NCBI GenBank assembly: GCA_009733715.1
Contig: WMKJ01000022.1
Coordinates: forward strand, 1 to 64,000
DNA from: Herpomyces periplanetae
Taxonomy: Eukaryota > Ascomycota > Laboulbeniomycetes > Herpomycetales > Herpomycetaceae
Reading direction: 5' to 3'
DNA length: 64,000 bases
Shown: positions 44,086 through 57,298 of the stretch, piece after piece
Layout: each line of letters begins with the position of its first letter
Numbering within the stretch: position 1 is the stretch's first letter
The notes under the pieces: generated by a model
What the model was told of the DNA's origin: nothing
Database searches by the model: none
Seen by the model: the letters and a program-made list of their open reading frames with translations, nothing else
Position numbers and translations under genes: made by a program

Positions 44086-45865
44086 TTACTTTTTTGTTTG
44101 AAATAGTACTTGGTCGTTTTCACTAGTATCATCTTCATACTTGCGCTTTCGTCCCTCACTCTCAATTTCAGAAATTGAACCATTTTGGTTAGTGCTTGCA
44201 GAAGCCGTAATTGGCCGATAACTTTTACAATTCAAGATTAAATCACGCTTAGCTAGCCCGTCAATCCGACTTAAATATTCGAATTCCAGAGCATTCAAAG
44301 CTTCGACAACTTTTCCGGGTCGTTCAGATTCATCCATTTGCATAAGAACATCTTCATTCTTACGGAATATTCTTTCTTTAACAAACGTTCTCCAGTAAAA
44401 GTATCGTCGGTCGGCTTCATTAGGGGAATCTAATTGGGCATTAAGAAAGGTAACAGTTCGATTGGTGGAAGAGATTTGAATTAACAGATGAAGTTCCAAC
44501 ACGCGATCAAATTGTCTAGAGACTAGCTTTGACTGTTTTCTTAGCTTATCAACGACTTGTTTTGAAATTATAGAGTCAATTGGAACGGGGCTGTCAGGAG
44601 CAAAAAGTTCGACGGGCAAATTTGATGGCAAGCAAAGCTTGCGGAATTCATCTAACTGCATCATGTTTGCATAATCTCCGTAGTCCCTGAGGGCATCGAA
44701 ATTTTCGTTGGGTTCTTCAACGCACAGTTCGAAGATAAAGTTATCCAATTTTGCTTTTTCGTAAACGGCATGGTACAGAAAAGCACCGTGTCCAGAATGT
44801 TGATATGGAGGAAGGATTACAAACTGAGAGAGGCACAGTCTGGATGGCCAATTGTGACAAGGATCGATAGAGTCTGTTATTTCGGTACTATCGTCGATTT
44901 GGGTGGACTCTGATTGGAAAGGTACGTTGAGAGCTTCGTTAAGTAAGGGATTATCGGTTTGCAGACGTTCTTTTATACTCTGGGAAGGGAACACCCACCA
45001 ACGATAGGTAGTGGTAAAGCCGACGAAGGAACGAATTGAAGGAGAATCATTATCGGAATGGCGAATTTTGTAACTAAGGTAAAAATATTAGTAAATAATC
45101 CGATTAAGTTGATGACATGATTTAACGGGATTAACGGCTCATACAGCAAATAAATGTTCCAACGTTCACGAGACCAGTCAGGATCATCCAAGTCTTGAAC
45201 GGTACCACCTTCAATGAAGAAGGGAATCAAAATTCGTAAATTCGCGTAAATATTTAGAGCAGATGAATCATCCAGACTACTGCACCAGATTTCATAATTG
45301 TCATCATATAACTTATATTTCATGGAAAGTTCGCCGGGGGGAGTCCATGATACAGTTGACGGAGGATTTGAAGAGCCAACGGTGGGAGCATCTTCAAAAG
45401 CGGATTGGGGAAGGAAGTTAGAAATGGCTGATCTGAAGTCAGTAGGTTCAAGTTTATCCTTAGAAGGCCAAACTTCGTCGTAAGTGGACTTGAAGTGAGG
45501 AAGTAAGTCTGTTTCGCGAAAATTTAAGTGCAGAGAGAGGCCTTTATAGCCAAAAATGGTTTCTTCACCCTCTAATAGTTGATGAGTGTACTCAGGATGA
45601 AAGGAGTGTTCGAAGATAAATCGCGTTGGACAACGTGCATCAACTAAGTTGATGTGGAATACGCTGCGAGCATCAATTATCCCTATTGAAAGACATATTA
45701 GATTAGGCATGAAAAAGATTCAAACGGACAAATACACGAACACACACACAAAAGGAAGAGTTGGCAAGAAAATTTTTGCAAAACGTGCAGTGTAATAAAG
45801 AGGTGCAAGTACAAAATGATTTATAAAAATGAACAAATTAACTTACAGTCCTCAGTATCATGCAT
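44086..45865 (-). CDS. HAT1: Histone acetyltransferase type B catalytic subunit Hat1
   Basis: Exons 45847-45865, 45136-45682 and 44086-45073; 517 aa. Hat1 acetylates new histone H4 (K5/K12) before chromatin assembly. A 19-nt first exon gives MHDTED, joining to WIIDARSVFHINLV. Family blocks: SFHPEYTHQLLEGEETIFGYKGL, WNIYLLYEP, FVGFTTTYRWWVFP (restored over intron 2) and the acetyl-CoA motif LSQFVILPPYQHSGHGAFL with Q-x-x-G-x-G. The catalytic-region EEP (CVEEPNENFDALRDY) is intact. A charged tail of about 60 aa (EIESEGRKRKYEDD) could be a nuclear signal. Intron 2 uses a GTTAAT donor, weaker than the rest. Confidence 0.93.
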
Positions 45866-48800
45866 ATTCACGGTGATAAACGAGTGGAATTTTGATGGAA
45901 AAGCGAATATAAATATTGCTAGGGAAAAAAAGTAATAAATCACTAAATCTCTTTTTCATTTTTGCCGCGTTAAATGATCAAGCACGCGACGATGCACAAA
46001 TGAATGAGTCAATTGGGCAAGAAACTATGTCGGATAAATGTATTGCCGATTCAGGTGAAATACGCTGATGCAGACGGGGTGGAAAAAGGTTTGAGCGAAG
46101 GGGGATGATTTTGGGGCGAACGAGACGGGAATGGAGGGCGGTGGATTGAGCACGTAAGATGGGCATGGGCACTACTGCTGCCTATGCCCGTTCTTGCTTG
46201 ACTCTGCTAACTTCTTTGATAAATGACACCATGAGAATAAGTACAAAGGCCTAGCTATAAATTTATGCTCAATACTTTGCACGGTACTCCGTCGGCTCGG
46301 TGTGATGCTGTGAATATGTTACACTTTGATAGATGATAAAATGTTAGCGAATTAATGGTTTTGTCCAACGCATAGATCAAAGTTACTTGATCTTGTAGGT
46401 ATGATTTGGGTAGATTCACACAAGTTTAAGGAGACAATATGAGGTTGTTTTGTTTTGTCAAGTATAACCATGGTATCTCGATGGATTAACTAGTATAAAC
46501 TATACCAGCGTAAATTTGAGGGAAAAAATAAACCTTACGTCGGAGTATTCTATCCTTAATAATTTACAGGATTACAATAACGACGAAACCGTAGGAAAAA
46601 AATTTTGATTGGGTTAATGATAAAGTAAATTTACTAGAAATAATTGAAAAATAGTGGGTGTATTTATCAAAATGATATCATTTAGAAGAGGTCGTTGATT
46701 CATATGCATGCATGGACCAAACAGTATTCTGTTAACTGGGATAATTTTCTCCGAACGATCAAAGGGGCGTGGTGCTCATGTTTAGGTAGTATGTGCGGGT
46801 GACTTTTGTGTTGTTAAACATTGCTTAAGTTTATCATATTGTCATGTAACATGATGAGTTTAAGGCAAATGTTATACCTAAATTATTGCTGGCAAAAAAT
46901 TTGTGTTGTATACATACCTTTGCCCTTAATTGTACGATCAAATTAATATTAACATTGTCATTCTTATGTTAGTTAGAAATTTGTCTTGATGGTACATTTT
47001 GATATTTAAAAGTACCATAGGTAGAACTTATTATATAGGACAAGTTAATTAAGATATTGATTCAGATTATAAAGTTTTCTATGAGTTTGGAAAAAAGGAA
47101 TGTTTCTCCTTTTGCCAGCTTGTTTGTTTGATGATAGCACGGGTAAGAAAATGAAAGAAGCTTATGTGGAAATGACGATCAGTGGGTATGTTGAAGCTTG
47201 AAGAAAAGGGAGAGATAAAATTGTTAGAGAGACAATAAGATGAGACTGGTTGATGAACGATGAATGTCTTAACTATACATTCTCCGTGTACTGGTACATG
47301 GATTAACTGCGACGATCGACAAATGAAATTCTGGAACGGGAATTTGTAGTTGCAAGGAAGTTGGTCTTACCTTTTCCAAAGTGGTGTGTACACGCTCAGA
47401 AACCCCAAGGTAAGCATTACACTGTTAAGTTAATGAAGTGATTTTGTGTAAGGACAAGTTAGCTTGCAAACAACATGGAAAAATGTTTAAATGGATTATT
47501 AGCAGTTTTATAAGGAATAACTGTGTTTGATGAGTTTGGACGATTAATTTCTTAGTCTCTTATAGGATTCCTTAGGTATAAACGTTTATGCATGATACAA
47601 AGTTGGTCGTAATAAGTAGTTAGTTAACATGCATATACGTGATAATATCCGAGATTTACACATTTAACGGGGGAGTATAGCCGATGAAAATGAAGGAAGT
47701 GCTAAGCTAACCTCCTGGTGTGTTTGAAAATTAATTTGTTTGGTGGTTTTTCAGCTATACAACGTATAATTTTGGATTGGAATAAGAATAAAACGTGCAT
47801 TAGGGAAGTATTTAGTCATAGGATGTGTAATTGATTGAAAGATCAATGAAGATCATGTTAGCATCGTGAAAATAAAAGTTGAATTAAGTGCACAATGGTA
47901 TTCGGTGCGAATAATGTATGAAACGAATCATGAAGTTGGAGATATAAAATAGAGTAGAAAGATGAAGTGAATGTCAAAATTGGATATTTTTTAGTAAATT
48001 ATGCAGTGGAATACATGGACTGTGCAATTTAATTTGTGTTGTGCGATGGGTGAGAGTAAAATGTACCATTAAATCTAATGCGAAGGTATACTACGCTGTA
48101 CTGAGCTGTGCAACTTGAAATATTTGGTTCAGGGAAAGATGTAATGAAATTGGCATGCTCTCAGCTTTATACACAACATGGTATACGACTTTTAATGCAA
48201 TACAATGCAAGATTAGGATAGAATAAACGTACCAGTAACCCTTATGTTTAGTAAGGTCTGACGAGTTGTAACTAAGGCTGTAGTCAAAGAATATGGGACG
48301 GGAAGAAGGTATGAGAGAGTGTGTATGTGGGTATCGCATGATGGAACATGTTTGTGGATAATGCTTAAATTGGTCACCTGCAGCGGAAGGGGTAAGTAAC
48401 AAATTGTGGTATAATGAATGATTAGCATCACCGGAACATTGCGATGATCAAATTGAATACTTAGAGTATTATGTAGTGGAAGCTGATAATATTACAGATA
48501 GGAGTGAAGAGTTGTGATTTTTACGATAAAAAAGGACGATATATAAAAATATTGTTCAAGTCCAAAGTGACCGACGGCCAATGTCAGGGTAATAGTGAGA
48601 AGTCAAGGAAATATCACCCGGGGGAAGGTAACTATTGCTAGAGGAGTTAGGTAGAACAATGGGTAAATGTAACTGAAAGAGAGGCATTGAGAATAAAAAA
48701 AAGTATGATTAGGCAAACCTGGAGGATATCTGTATTATATTTGAGGCTAGTGGTATTGGTATTAAGTAGAGACATGGTTTTAGAGTGTGGAAATGAGAGG

Positions 48801-50650
48801 AGTGCAATGTGGACAAAGAAAATTGTGGTGTAGACAGCTTTAAGTTATGCCATGCTGGGCAGACGGTATTAGTAGTTGGCAAGAGGGAGAGGAAGGGGTA
48901 GAGTAATGATTCGACAAATTAAACAAATCGGAGGAGAAATGGTGAAGGAATCCGGTTTTTAAGGGGAGTGGAGTAATAGATGAAAGATGGTAGAGTTTGG
49001 GGTGGCAATTGAAGGGTCTGTAAAATCCGAGTGAAAGTGGTAGAAAATGGGCGAATGAGTAAATTGAGGGTTAATGAATATATTTTCGCAGAGAAAAAGA
49101 ACATGAAGACGTGCTGTTAAAAAGGATATGAAACAAATTAATAATTGATGTAAGTAAAAGGAATGAACGAAGGGGAAGATAATGCAGGGAATTATGTTGA
49201 AACGATGACGGGAATTTTGAAGTTTGACGATCTGTATAAATTAAGCGTGATGAATTGAATCTAAATAGAAACTACTAAATAGAGAAAAAAACGGCTTAGG
49301 GTTTTTAAAGATAAGAGGTGATTGAAGAAGGAAAAAAAGAGGGTGGCATTGACGAAGAAGAAAAAAATTACGGAAGTTAGATAAAATGATTAAGGAAAGC
49401 AGTTTGAATTGGGAGAGAATTGGGTGAGATGAAGCAAGAAAAGGATAAAAAGAGGTAGAGGGTGATTTACATGATAAAAAGATGATTGATTCAAGTGAGG
49501 CGTAATTTCCGGTATGTTTAATTAAGGTAGAGGCCGAATGATTAAACATGAACGGGCAGGGTATACATGAGGATTTTAATGGCGAGAGCGGGAGGTTTCA
49601 ATTTTCCCGAGTTAAAATGTGTATATGAGACGGTAGGCTTGATGGGAACGTAGATAGAAGAATGTGGAATGTGTAAAATGGTATAACGCAAGGTTCAATG
49701 GCTGCTGCTAAATGGTACAGGTTAAGTTTTATGTATGAGACCTATTAAGGCATTAGCGGGATAGATTGGTTGATACAGATAATAAATTAGAGATTTTATG
49801 GAAAAAGGGCAGTATAGATGAGGGCAAAGTTAGATAAAAATGAGAGAGAGGGTGGTAGCCTGGAAAGGAGAGGGGAAAGTGAAGGTCAAGTGATTTAACG
49901 AGCGGAAGGAGGAAGAACAGAAATTGAAATGAATGGAGAAGTTTCTGCGAGTAGGGTAAATTATTGGGTTGCATTGATGCTACCAAAGAACAAGAACCAG
50001 GACATGTACAGCAAAGGTTAACCAAGCAAGAGTATCGCCCGACGCATTTGTTAACATCGTCAAAATCGCATTGGAACTCCACGTGACCATGATAATCCAG
50101 GGAGAAGGGAACGGAGACAGGGAAATTAGCTGGGAAAAAGTAAAGTGATGAGTACAAAGGAACAAAATAGGAGAAGAAAACGATGGAAGATGAATGGATT
50201 AATGAGGAGAGAATAAGGAGGGAGAGAGGAAAGAGATAGAGATATTGGGCAAGTAAAGAATGAAGGTTAGTAGGTAAAGTAGATAATTAAAAAGACCTGG
50301 TGAGAAGTATAGAGGTGTATAACCCTCGAAGAAGGGGACGGGTACAGGGAGGGGGAGAGGGCCATGAGTTTACGCAGGGAGTAAGGTATAGGTTCGGGCG
50401 AAAACGTGGGTATAGAATTAAATAGCTGAGGATGAAGCAGCAGTACACAAGATATTTTACGCAATAGAGTTACACACAAGTAGAGCAGAGGAAGGGAGAA
50501 GGGGGTACAAGCGTAGGGGTATAAAAAGGTTGGGTAGAAGGGGCAAAGATGAGTGTATGATGAATAGTGATAGAGGGGCAGCATGGTGGGGTGGTAATGT
50601 GATGGTGTGTCGATTTTGTGATGTGCAATATGACGATGTGGAAGTGCCGC
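45866..50650. other. Gene-poor, G-over-C biased spacer (left arm)
   Basis: About 4.8 kb with no supported gene. The first half (to about 48.5 kb) is very AT-rich; the second half is A/G-rich on the plus strand. G far exceeds C throughout. Minus-strand frames between 48,091 and 50,584 are Leu/Ser/Pro/His-rich readings of this bias. One compositionally balanced island lies at about 49,975-50,110. Confidence 0.5.
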
Positions 50651-51260
50651 CGTAGATCAACTACACTGCACAGCCGCACTTCCCCCCTAGCTCTCGCCAA
50701 ACATAGGCCTGCGCCACAGGGTGGTGTGGATGGAATGAAGAGGATTCTTCGTGGAGAAGTATTGTATATTGATGCATTGGGTAGTAGAGGCGAATAAGCT
50801 GATGTGGGCGGTGGTGGTGGTGGTGGTGGTGATACTTTTAGCTATGCTCATACCTATCATTATGGTCATGACTATAGTCACAACAATGTTCACGTTTATG
50901 CTTAAGTTCCTGATAATGCTCATGCTACTCCTCACGCTATTGTTCATGTTCATGCTCATGCTCATGTTCATGCTTATGCCCATGCCCATGCCCATGTTCT
51001 TCCCCTTCGCTATCCCCATCCCCATGCCCATAGTGACCAACACTTCCTCTAACCCTCGGTAGTCCCCTCCCCGCCGCCCAATCACCCGCACTTCGGCCAA
51101 CCCCTTCCCTAACCGTCTCCCGGCTCAGCTCGGCTCGGTTCATTCTCTTGCCGTCCCATCGTCTTCCCCTAACCCGCTTAGTAAGTAGTTGCCACACTCC
51201 CTGCATCGGGCTTAATAAGCAATTTCACGTAACCTTCGCGCTTCACGTGATTCCGAGTCG
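50650..51260. promoter_or_regulatory. GC-richer switch zone with repeats and E-box
   Basis: Here the plus strand changes from purine-rich to pyrimidine-rich. It contains a GGT triplet run (about 50,808-50,831), a degenerate CATGYY hexamer array (50,942-51,000) and CACGTGAT at 51244-51251. Frames on both strands give Met-rich peptides of no biological look. Likely the promoter zone for the F-box/WD40 gene and perhaps for leftward transcripts. Confidence 0.4.
50942..51000. repeat. Degenerate hexamer array, CATGYY type
   Basis: About ten successive units of the form TTCATG, CTCATG, CTTATG or CCCATG. Related but more diverged units (CTCATACC, GTCATG) extend upstream to about 50,840. A GGT run precedes it. 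Confidence 0.7.
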
Positions 51261-52091
51261 TTGCGGCTCGCTTACTTTACGAGGCGGCGTCGGTTGATGA
51301 TTTTTCAACTTTTCTTCCACTTAAATCCTATTTCTACATCATATTTTCCCATTTCTCTTCTTAAAATTCTATTCATCTTTACTCTACTCTGTTTTTCTGT
51401 ACTAGTTTTCCTACTCCAATCCTTTTCATTTCACCCTAATCTGTTCTATTCTATTCTTCTACTCTCCTTGCTTGTTCATTATATTCCATTTATATAACCT
51501 TTACCTTCTTCAACTCTCTTACTTATCTCGTCTACTTTTCTCTCATTTATCTCTCCATTCAAAAAATTCAATTATACTTTTTCCTTTCTGCCTAATTTTG
51601 ATCAACCTTCCCTTTCTTATCTTGCTTATCCATCCTTCCATCATTTTGTTCCAACCCAATTTTTCCTCAAACTCTTAAAAATCTTACCTTTCCTCCCACT
51701 CTTTAACTTACTCATTCACTTCCCCTTTCACCAACACATACAAGTGCAAGTACAAATACTCATAAACACACCCTTCCTTCTTCTATCATTCCTCTCCCTT
51801 CTCCCCATAATGGACCCTTATTACATCTCATGACACTTATCTACTCTATTCGTGCATCTTTACCTTTCCATCTTGCCATCTTGAAACCCCCCTCCCCTAC
51901 TTTCACCTAAGCCCTCTATCCTCTTCCTTATTTTATCTTTCGCTCGTAACTTCTCTCCTTTCATTCTGTCCTTACCTTTGCGCTTCCTCGGGTTTTTATC
52001 CCCTTCTTATCTCTCCAATCCTCCCTCCATCTCATCAAACTAATCTTCCTACTTCATCACTATACCACCGTTTACTATCCCCCTCTACAAC
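51261..52091 (+). other. Pyrimidine-rich probable leader of the F-box/WD40 gene
   Basis: About 830 bp that is overwhelmingly C and T on the plus strand, ending at the ATG of the next gene. No coding frame of substance. It reads as a long 5' leader or a CT-box promoter; transcript ends would decide. Confidence 0.45.
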
Positions 52092-54479
52092 ATGCACTAC
52101 TCCAAGCTTAGAAAATCCCTATACTATCCTTGCCCAGTTGAACATTTTGTCGATTGCAATGAATTTTCGGATTTCTCCTCCTTCCCTTCCTCTTCTTCAA
52201 CCTCCGCTACCTCTTCTACAAACTCTGTATCCTTAAGAGGTACTACTTCATTGACCCATAAAGTTCCCAGTATCATCACCTCCCCGACACGCCCCCTCAC
52301 CTCATCCGCCTCCATCTCCCCCGTGGATTTACTCTCCTCCGTGCCAGTTTCCCCTCCTACTCCCGCCCCCAGCCCTATATGCTTCAAAAATGGTCAAGCT
52401 ATATCTTCAATATCCTCCTCCAAAGAATCTCGCTTCATCGAGATGAGGCATTTTTTCTCCGATTTGAGTGAATACGAGAAACAGCAACTGTTATCAGAAT
52501 TGCTCGATACTTGCACTCATCCTACTCTATCCCATGTCCTAGGATATGTAAGCCCTCGCTTAAAGAAAGATCCTTTTATCGTTTTACCCAATGAAATATG
52601 CCTTCGTGTAAGTAATTTACGCAACTTCTCTCCGAAGCCCCTACCTATCTTCATCCGGTTTCTTTCCCTCAATCACTAATTTTTACATCTGTTCTTACAG
52701 GTTCTCTCTTATGTTAGTGACGTGAAAACCTTAACTCGCTCTGCTCAGGTTTCTCGTCGTTGGTATAACTTAGCTTCCGATGAATCTGTGTGGAAATGCT
52801 TGTGCTCCAGATATTCTTTTGATGAACCCCCTGGGCATGTCTCCACTCGCGGACAGTCTCACGCTTCATCATCATCTTTCTTATCATCGTCATCACCTGA
52901 AACATCATTACTCAATTCTGAATGCGACGAAATCAGTAATTATTACTTTGGAAGTTTATATCACGATGAAAGATCTTCCTCAAAAGGAAGTGATACTACA
53001 TTGACCCGATCCTCTCGCTTCATTACATATCGAGATCATTTTAGGCAATGTCACAGCGTTGAAACTGCTTGGAGGACTGGTGGAAAATGTTATCAGACCC
53101 AAATCACCCCCGATTACGGAGTCGTGACTAGTTTATATTTAACAAATAACTATATAATCGTTGGTCTGGACAACTCGAAAATCCTCATATTCGACACTTC
53201 TGGTCTCTTAATTAGAACGCTAAGCGGTCATGCCATGGGTGTTTGGGCCATGGTACCCTGGGACGATATACTTGTCAGTGGCGGCTGTGATAGAAATGTT
53301 AGGGTTTGGAATATGGCAACTGGGTACGTATAAATTTCCTATTATCTGTATTATAGAGTATTTTCACACCCGCCCACTCTCCAATCACTAAATTTGTGGC
53401 CACTAAACTAACCTACCCTAATTGTTCATAGCGCCGCTTTACACGTCCTAAGAGGGCATACATCAACTGTACGATGCCTTAAAATGGCCGATGCTACCAC
53501 GGCTATATCTGGGTCGCGTGATGCCACTATCCGTATCTGGGACATTTCTACCGGGGTCTGTAAGCAAGTCCTAATAGGTCATCATGCCAGCGTTAGATGT
53601 ATGGAGAATCGTGGTGATTATTTAGTTTCGGGTAGTTACGATTCGACAGCCAAAATTTGGAGTATTTCCCAAGGGAGGTGTTTGCGAACTCTCAGTGGTC
53701 ATTTAAGTCAAATATACGCTATAGCTTTTGATGGGAAACGTGTGGTTACTGGTAGCTTAGATACCAGTGTGAGAATATGGAACTTTTCCGATGGGTAAGC
53801 TTATGTTCACCCCCCATACGTCTGATGCATGTTGTCCATTAAACCGTTTATTCGAGGTTGTCTGCCTCAGTAACTAACTTGTCATACCCTTCTCTACAGA
53901 AAATGTCTACGTGTACTTCAAGGTCATACTTCCCTTGTTGGTCAGTTAGAGCTTCGAGGGGATATACTCGTTTCAGGAGGCTCTGATGGTTCAGTTCGTG
54001 TTTGGTCTCTCAAAGATTTTCAGCCTATACATCGACTAGCCGCTCATGATAACAGTGTAACCAGTCTTCAATTTGATGATAATCGTATCCTAAGCGGAGG
54101 CAGCGATGGACGTGTCAAAGTGTGGGATCTGAAGACAGGTACCTTAATTCGTGAATTGAGTAGCCCTACCGAAGCTATTTGGCGTGCTGTGTTTGAGAAA
54201 GAAAAAGCCGTTGTAATGGCCAGCAAAAATCATAAAACCATCATGGAGGTATGTATGGCAGCAGGCCGATCGGTTACGTCAATTGATTCTGTGTGGATCT
54301 TTGTGCCCCATCTATATATCATTTTACCGTAAAATTTTTCGTCATCTTTTGTTGTTTCGACATATGCTGATCAGCTTCTCATTGTGCAGGTCTGGTCCTT
54401 TTCTCCATCTGATCTAAACGATTCTAGGGGTACCTCACCTTCACCTTCAGAATTGAATTATTCTTCTCCATCACCTTAG
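52092..54479 (+). CDS. F-box/WD40 protein, Cdc4/Fbw7-like SCF substrate receptor
   Basis: Exons 52092-52607, 52701-53323, 53432-53794, 53900-54248 and 54390-54479; 646 aa. Such proteins bring phosphorylated targets to the SCF ubiquitin ligase through Skp1. An N-terminal Ser/Thr/Pro-rich stretch of about 100 aa precedes a helix (SDLSEYEKQQLLSELL), then the F-box LPNEICLRVLSYVSDVKTL…VSRRWYNLASDESVW crossing intron 1. Seven to eight WD repeats follow, with clear units GHTSTVRCLKM, GHHASVRCMENRGDYLVSGSYD, GHLSQIYAIAFDGKRVVTGSLD and GHTSLVGQLELRGDILVSGGSD; Arg residues in these loops could bind phosphodegrons. Introns 2 and 3 fall at equivalent points in repeats. Exact ortholog (Cdc4, Pop1 or Fbw7) is not decided. 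Confidence 0.9.
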
Positions 54480-56277
54480 TTTCTTAACTATTTAAATGGG
54501 CATATTGTACTCGTTACAGCGCTCCGTATTTCCTCCGCCAAGTGTATAGGCATGTTATTATTCCATTATGTCGTCTTAGAGCTTGTGTGGGGGTATATGT
54601 AAATGTATATGCGTGTGTCGGTATGTGTATTCCCTTTTTTTCAGTCTAGTGGACCCGAGTTTTTTCCTATAGGCCAGGCGGCCTTAAGTATTTGATTTTT
54701 GGGCTTGCTAACGATTGCAGTTAGATCTACACGAACATATCCACATGGGATTAATTTTTAATCCGTAATGCCCATGCTAAAACGCTTTTCCAGCTTGTCA
54801 GGCATGGCGTTGCTCTCAGTCATTCATCCTACAACCCGGAATGTGCATTAGTCTTTTCATCAAACCTCATTGTTGCAATATGGACAAACACTTTCCAGTC
54901 CTATTGTTGACAGTTCACGATTTATCACCATCCGTCGTTAGTACCGTGGATTTGGCTGTAGTAAGTCAGCATGATGCTTTATATTGAAGTATCTGTATTC
55001 TGGCTGGTTATACTACAACTTTGACCCACTCTTCGAGTTTGTTAACCTTTGCATTTGAAATGTATGTGTGTGTGTGTGTATGTACCCATAGTTCGTTCCT
55101 TGACCATGCATCTGTTTTCTACCGAGTTGATCTAAAATATCCCGCTGCTACTTGTCATCCGGCCCAATTGTCTTTCATTTGAATGTACTCTTATGTCTCA
55201 AGTAAAGCAGCATCAGATAGCTTAATACGATGCAGTATTTCTTTGTTTAGCTCAATGTACATTTGTGTTCATATGTATTTGTGAAGTACTTTACCCGCCA
55301 GTATGAACCTTCCATTAGCTATTCAATCGCGCATGTCATTTGTACACCATTAATTACTCCCTGCACGAATCCGTTTGATACAAATTACGGGTTACTATTC
55401 ATAGTATTTCGATCTTGTTTTCACTTGCGAGTATGTAATCAGTCAGCGCATGCACGCGCACTGATGATACAACATACTATTATGTAGAAAGCTAGGTAAA
55501 GTGGATCGTGACTGTTAATAAGGATTGAGACAAGCTAATTAATCGGTATACGACCCAACAGCATTTCTCTCTAATGTCATCCTTTAACCTCCACTGAACC
55601 GTTTTCCCTACGACAAAACTTTCATCGCCATATCAGGCCTTCCCCCACCATTGTCTCTGCGCCACGCCCCCCGGATGTCAGGTGACACAACGCGCGTCGG
55701 CATGGTATCACGTGTCATGTCCCGGGACCGACGGCCGCGAGCGAGTAAAATTTTCTTGATTTGACGTACACTTCCACCCACTTCTACACGCAATCACTGA
55801 TGCATACCAAGATCGTTATCAATAGTCTGCATGCGCTAGCATATTTACGCTTAACTGATTCTCTATTTGTGCACGCCTTTTTTTAAGTTTACGCGTAGGC
55901 GTAAGGATATTTACGTTAGTGCAGGCGGGTTATCACACACTTTTGTACTCGTTGATAGTTCATTCCACCTTTACGTACTCCAAGTTTAAACGTTGTGATG
56001 TGCCAGTCTCAATTGAACTAATCTTGTTTATACGTTGGTTTACCTTGTGTTGACATTCTAAGGCGTAACTGTGTTTAGCAGCGACATCTTATACCCTCTG
56101 CTTTGAAAGTGTGTTCGTGTGTACTTCCCCGCCCCTAATACTCTACTTTCTTTCCCTTCGGCATTAAACATATTCATTTCTTACGCGGCCATACACATCC
56201 CAAGGAACTCGGTTCTTTAAACTTACGCTCTACACACAAATTATTAACTCTAGTTTAATCACTTCGTCTGGTTTATT
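54480..56277. other. Intergenic region before ISA1, no gene seen
   Basis: 1.8 kb with GT/AT alternating tracts at about 54,593-54,630 and 55,060-55,085 just after the F-box gene, and a GC-rich block at about 55,630-55,740 with ATCACGTG at 55707-55714. No frame on either strand resembles a protein. Confidence 0.45.
55707..55714. promoter_or_regulatory. E-box ATCACGTG upstream of ISA1
   Basis: Located in a GC-rich block, about 570 bp upstream of the ISA1 ATG. Confidence 0.4.
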
Positions 56278-57298
56278 ATGCGCTATTTTCACTTTTACAA
56301 TTTTCAACTTTCATTCATGATTAACGGTTCACTACGGCGTGTCCACTTGACTCGCTGCCCCATGCTATTAACCAGTACGGCTACCCTCTCACAATTAAGC
56401 TTATCACCTTCTGCTCTGCAAAGCTCCTCCAGTTCGAATCTCGTATTACAGGCTCGACAATTCCAGACTTTCCCCACGGGAAATTTATCTTGGAAAAGTT
56501 ATTTACGCTGTAGTTCAATACATACTACTGCCAGTACGGCTTCCACTGCGTTAACAGTTGACTCTAAGTTTATACACTTGTCTTCCCAAGATACCGTACC
56601 ACACTCAACTTTACCTTCTACGGTAAGCTCATCCGATTTACCGTTCAGCGTTAAAGAGTTGTCCGGGCCCCATGTTACCGAATCATCTCAACAAGTTACA
56701 ACGCTAAACGGGTCAGCGACCCGCAACGCGGAAAATGGTGAGTCAATACTCTAGCGTTTAACTACCTAATGTGTACCAAATTAACGTGTATGCATCCACG
56801 CGCAATGACGGTATACCTATAAAATCAGACAATGAGGTAGTCTCTGCAGGACCATCGACTTCGTCCCCATCGACCAAGGGACGGCCACGCCGAAGTAAGT
56901 TAAAGCCGCGAAAGGCGGCGCTAACGCTTACGCCAGCCGCTGTATCCCAGTTGCGCAAACTGTTGGATTTGCCGGAGCCAAGAATGATTCGGGTCAGCGT
57001 TAAAAGTCGGGGATGTTCAGGCTTAGCTTACGACCTGGAATACGTTAATGAAGCAGCCGAATCGGATGAACTTGTAGAACAAGATGGTGTCCAGATTCTT
57101 GTGGATTCGAAAGCGCTATTTAGCATAATCGGTAGTGAAATGGACTGGGTTGTCAGCCCCATTTATGAAAAATTTGTTTTCAACAATCCTAACATCAGTG
57201 CGTATATAAAACAGTTTCAACCATACACATTTATGGTTTGCTAATTTATCGTCACAGTTTCACAATGCGGATGCGGAGAATCGTTCAACGTTGGATAA
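56278..57298 (+). CDS. ISA1: Mitochondrial iron-sulfur assembly protein Isa1 (A-type carrier)
   Basis: Exons 56278-56737, 56829-57197 and 57258-57298; 289 aa. Isa1 helps build [4Fe-4S] clusters in the mitochondrial matrix. The N-terminal 150 aa are Ser/Thr-rich with Arg, fitting a presequence and a long linker. The HesB/IscA domain starts KAALTLTPAAVSQLRKLL and carries the three cluster cysteines: SRGCSGLAYDLEYV, and CGCGES at the end, reached only by splicing the 60-nt last intron. GSEMDWV is the family's conserved strand. Without that splice the frame runs on to FMVC and lacks two cysteines. Stop follows FNVG. Confidence 0.93.

Noticed and set aside
50751-51062. Met-rich 103-codon frame (and its antisense Met/Gly-rich partner)
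   Set aside because: It is a direct translation of the degenerate CATGYY hexamer array and GGT run; no ATG context or conserved motif supports a gene.
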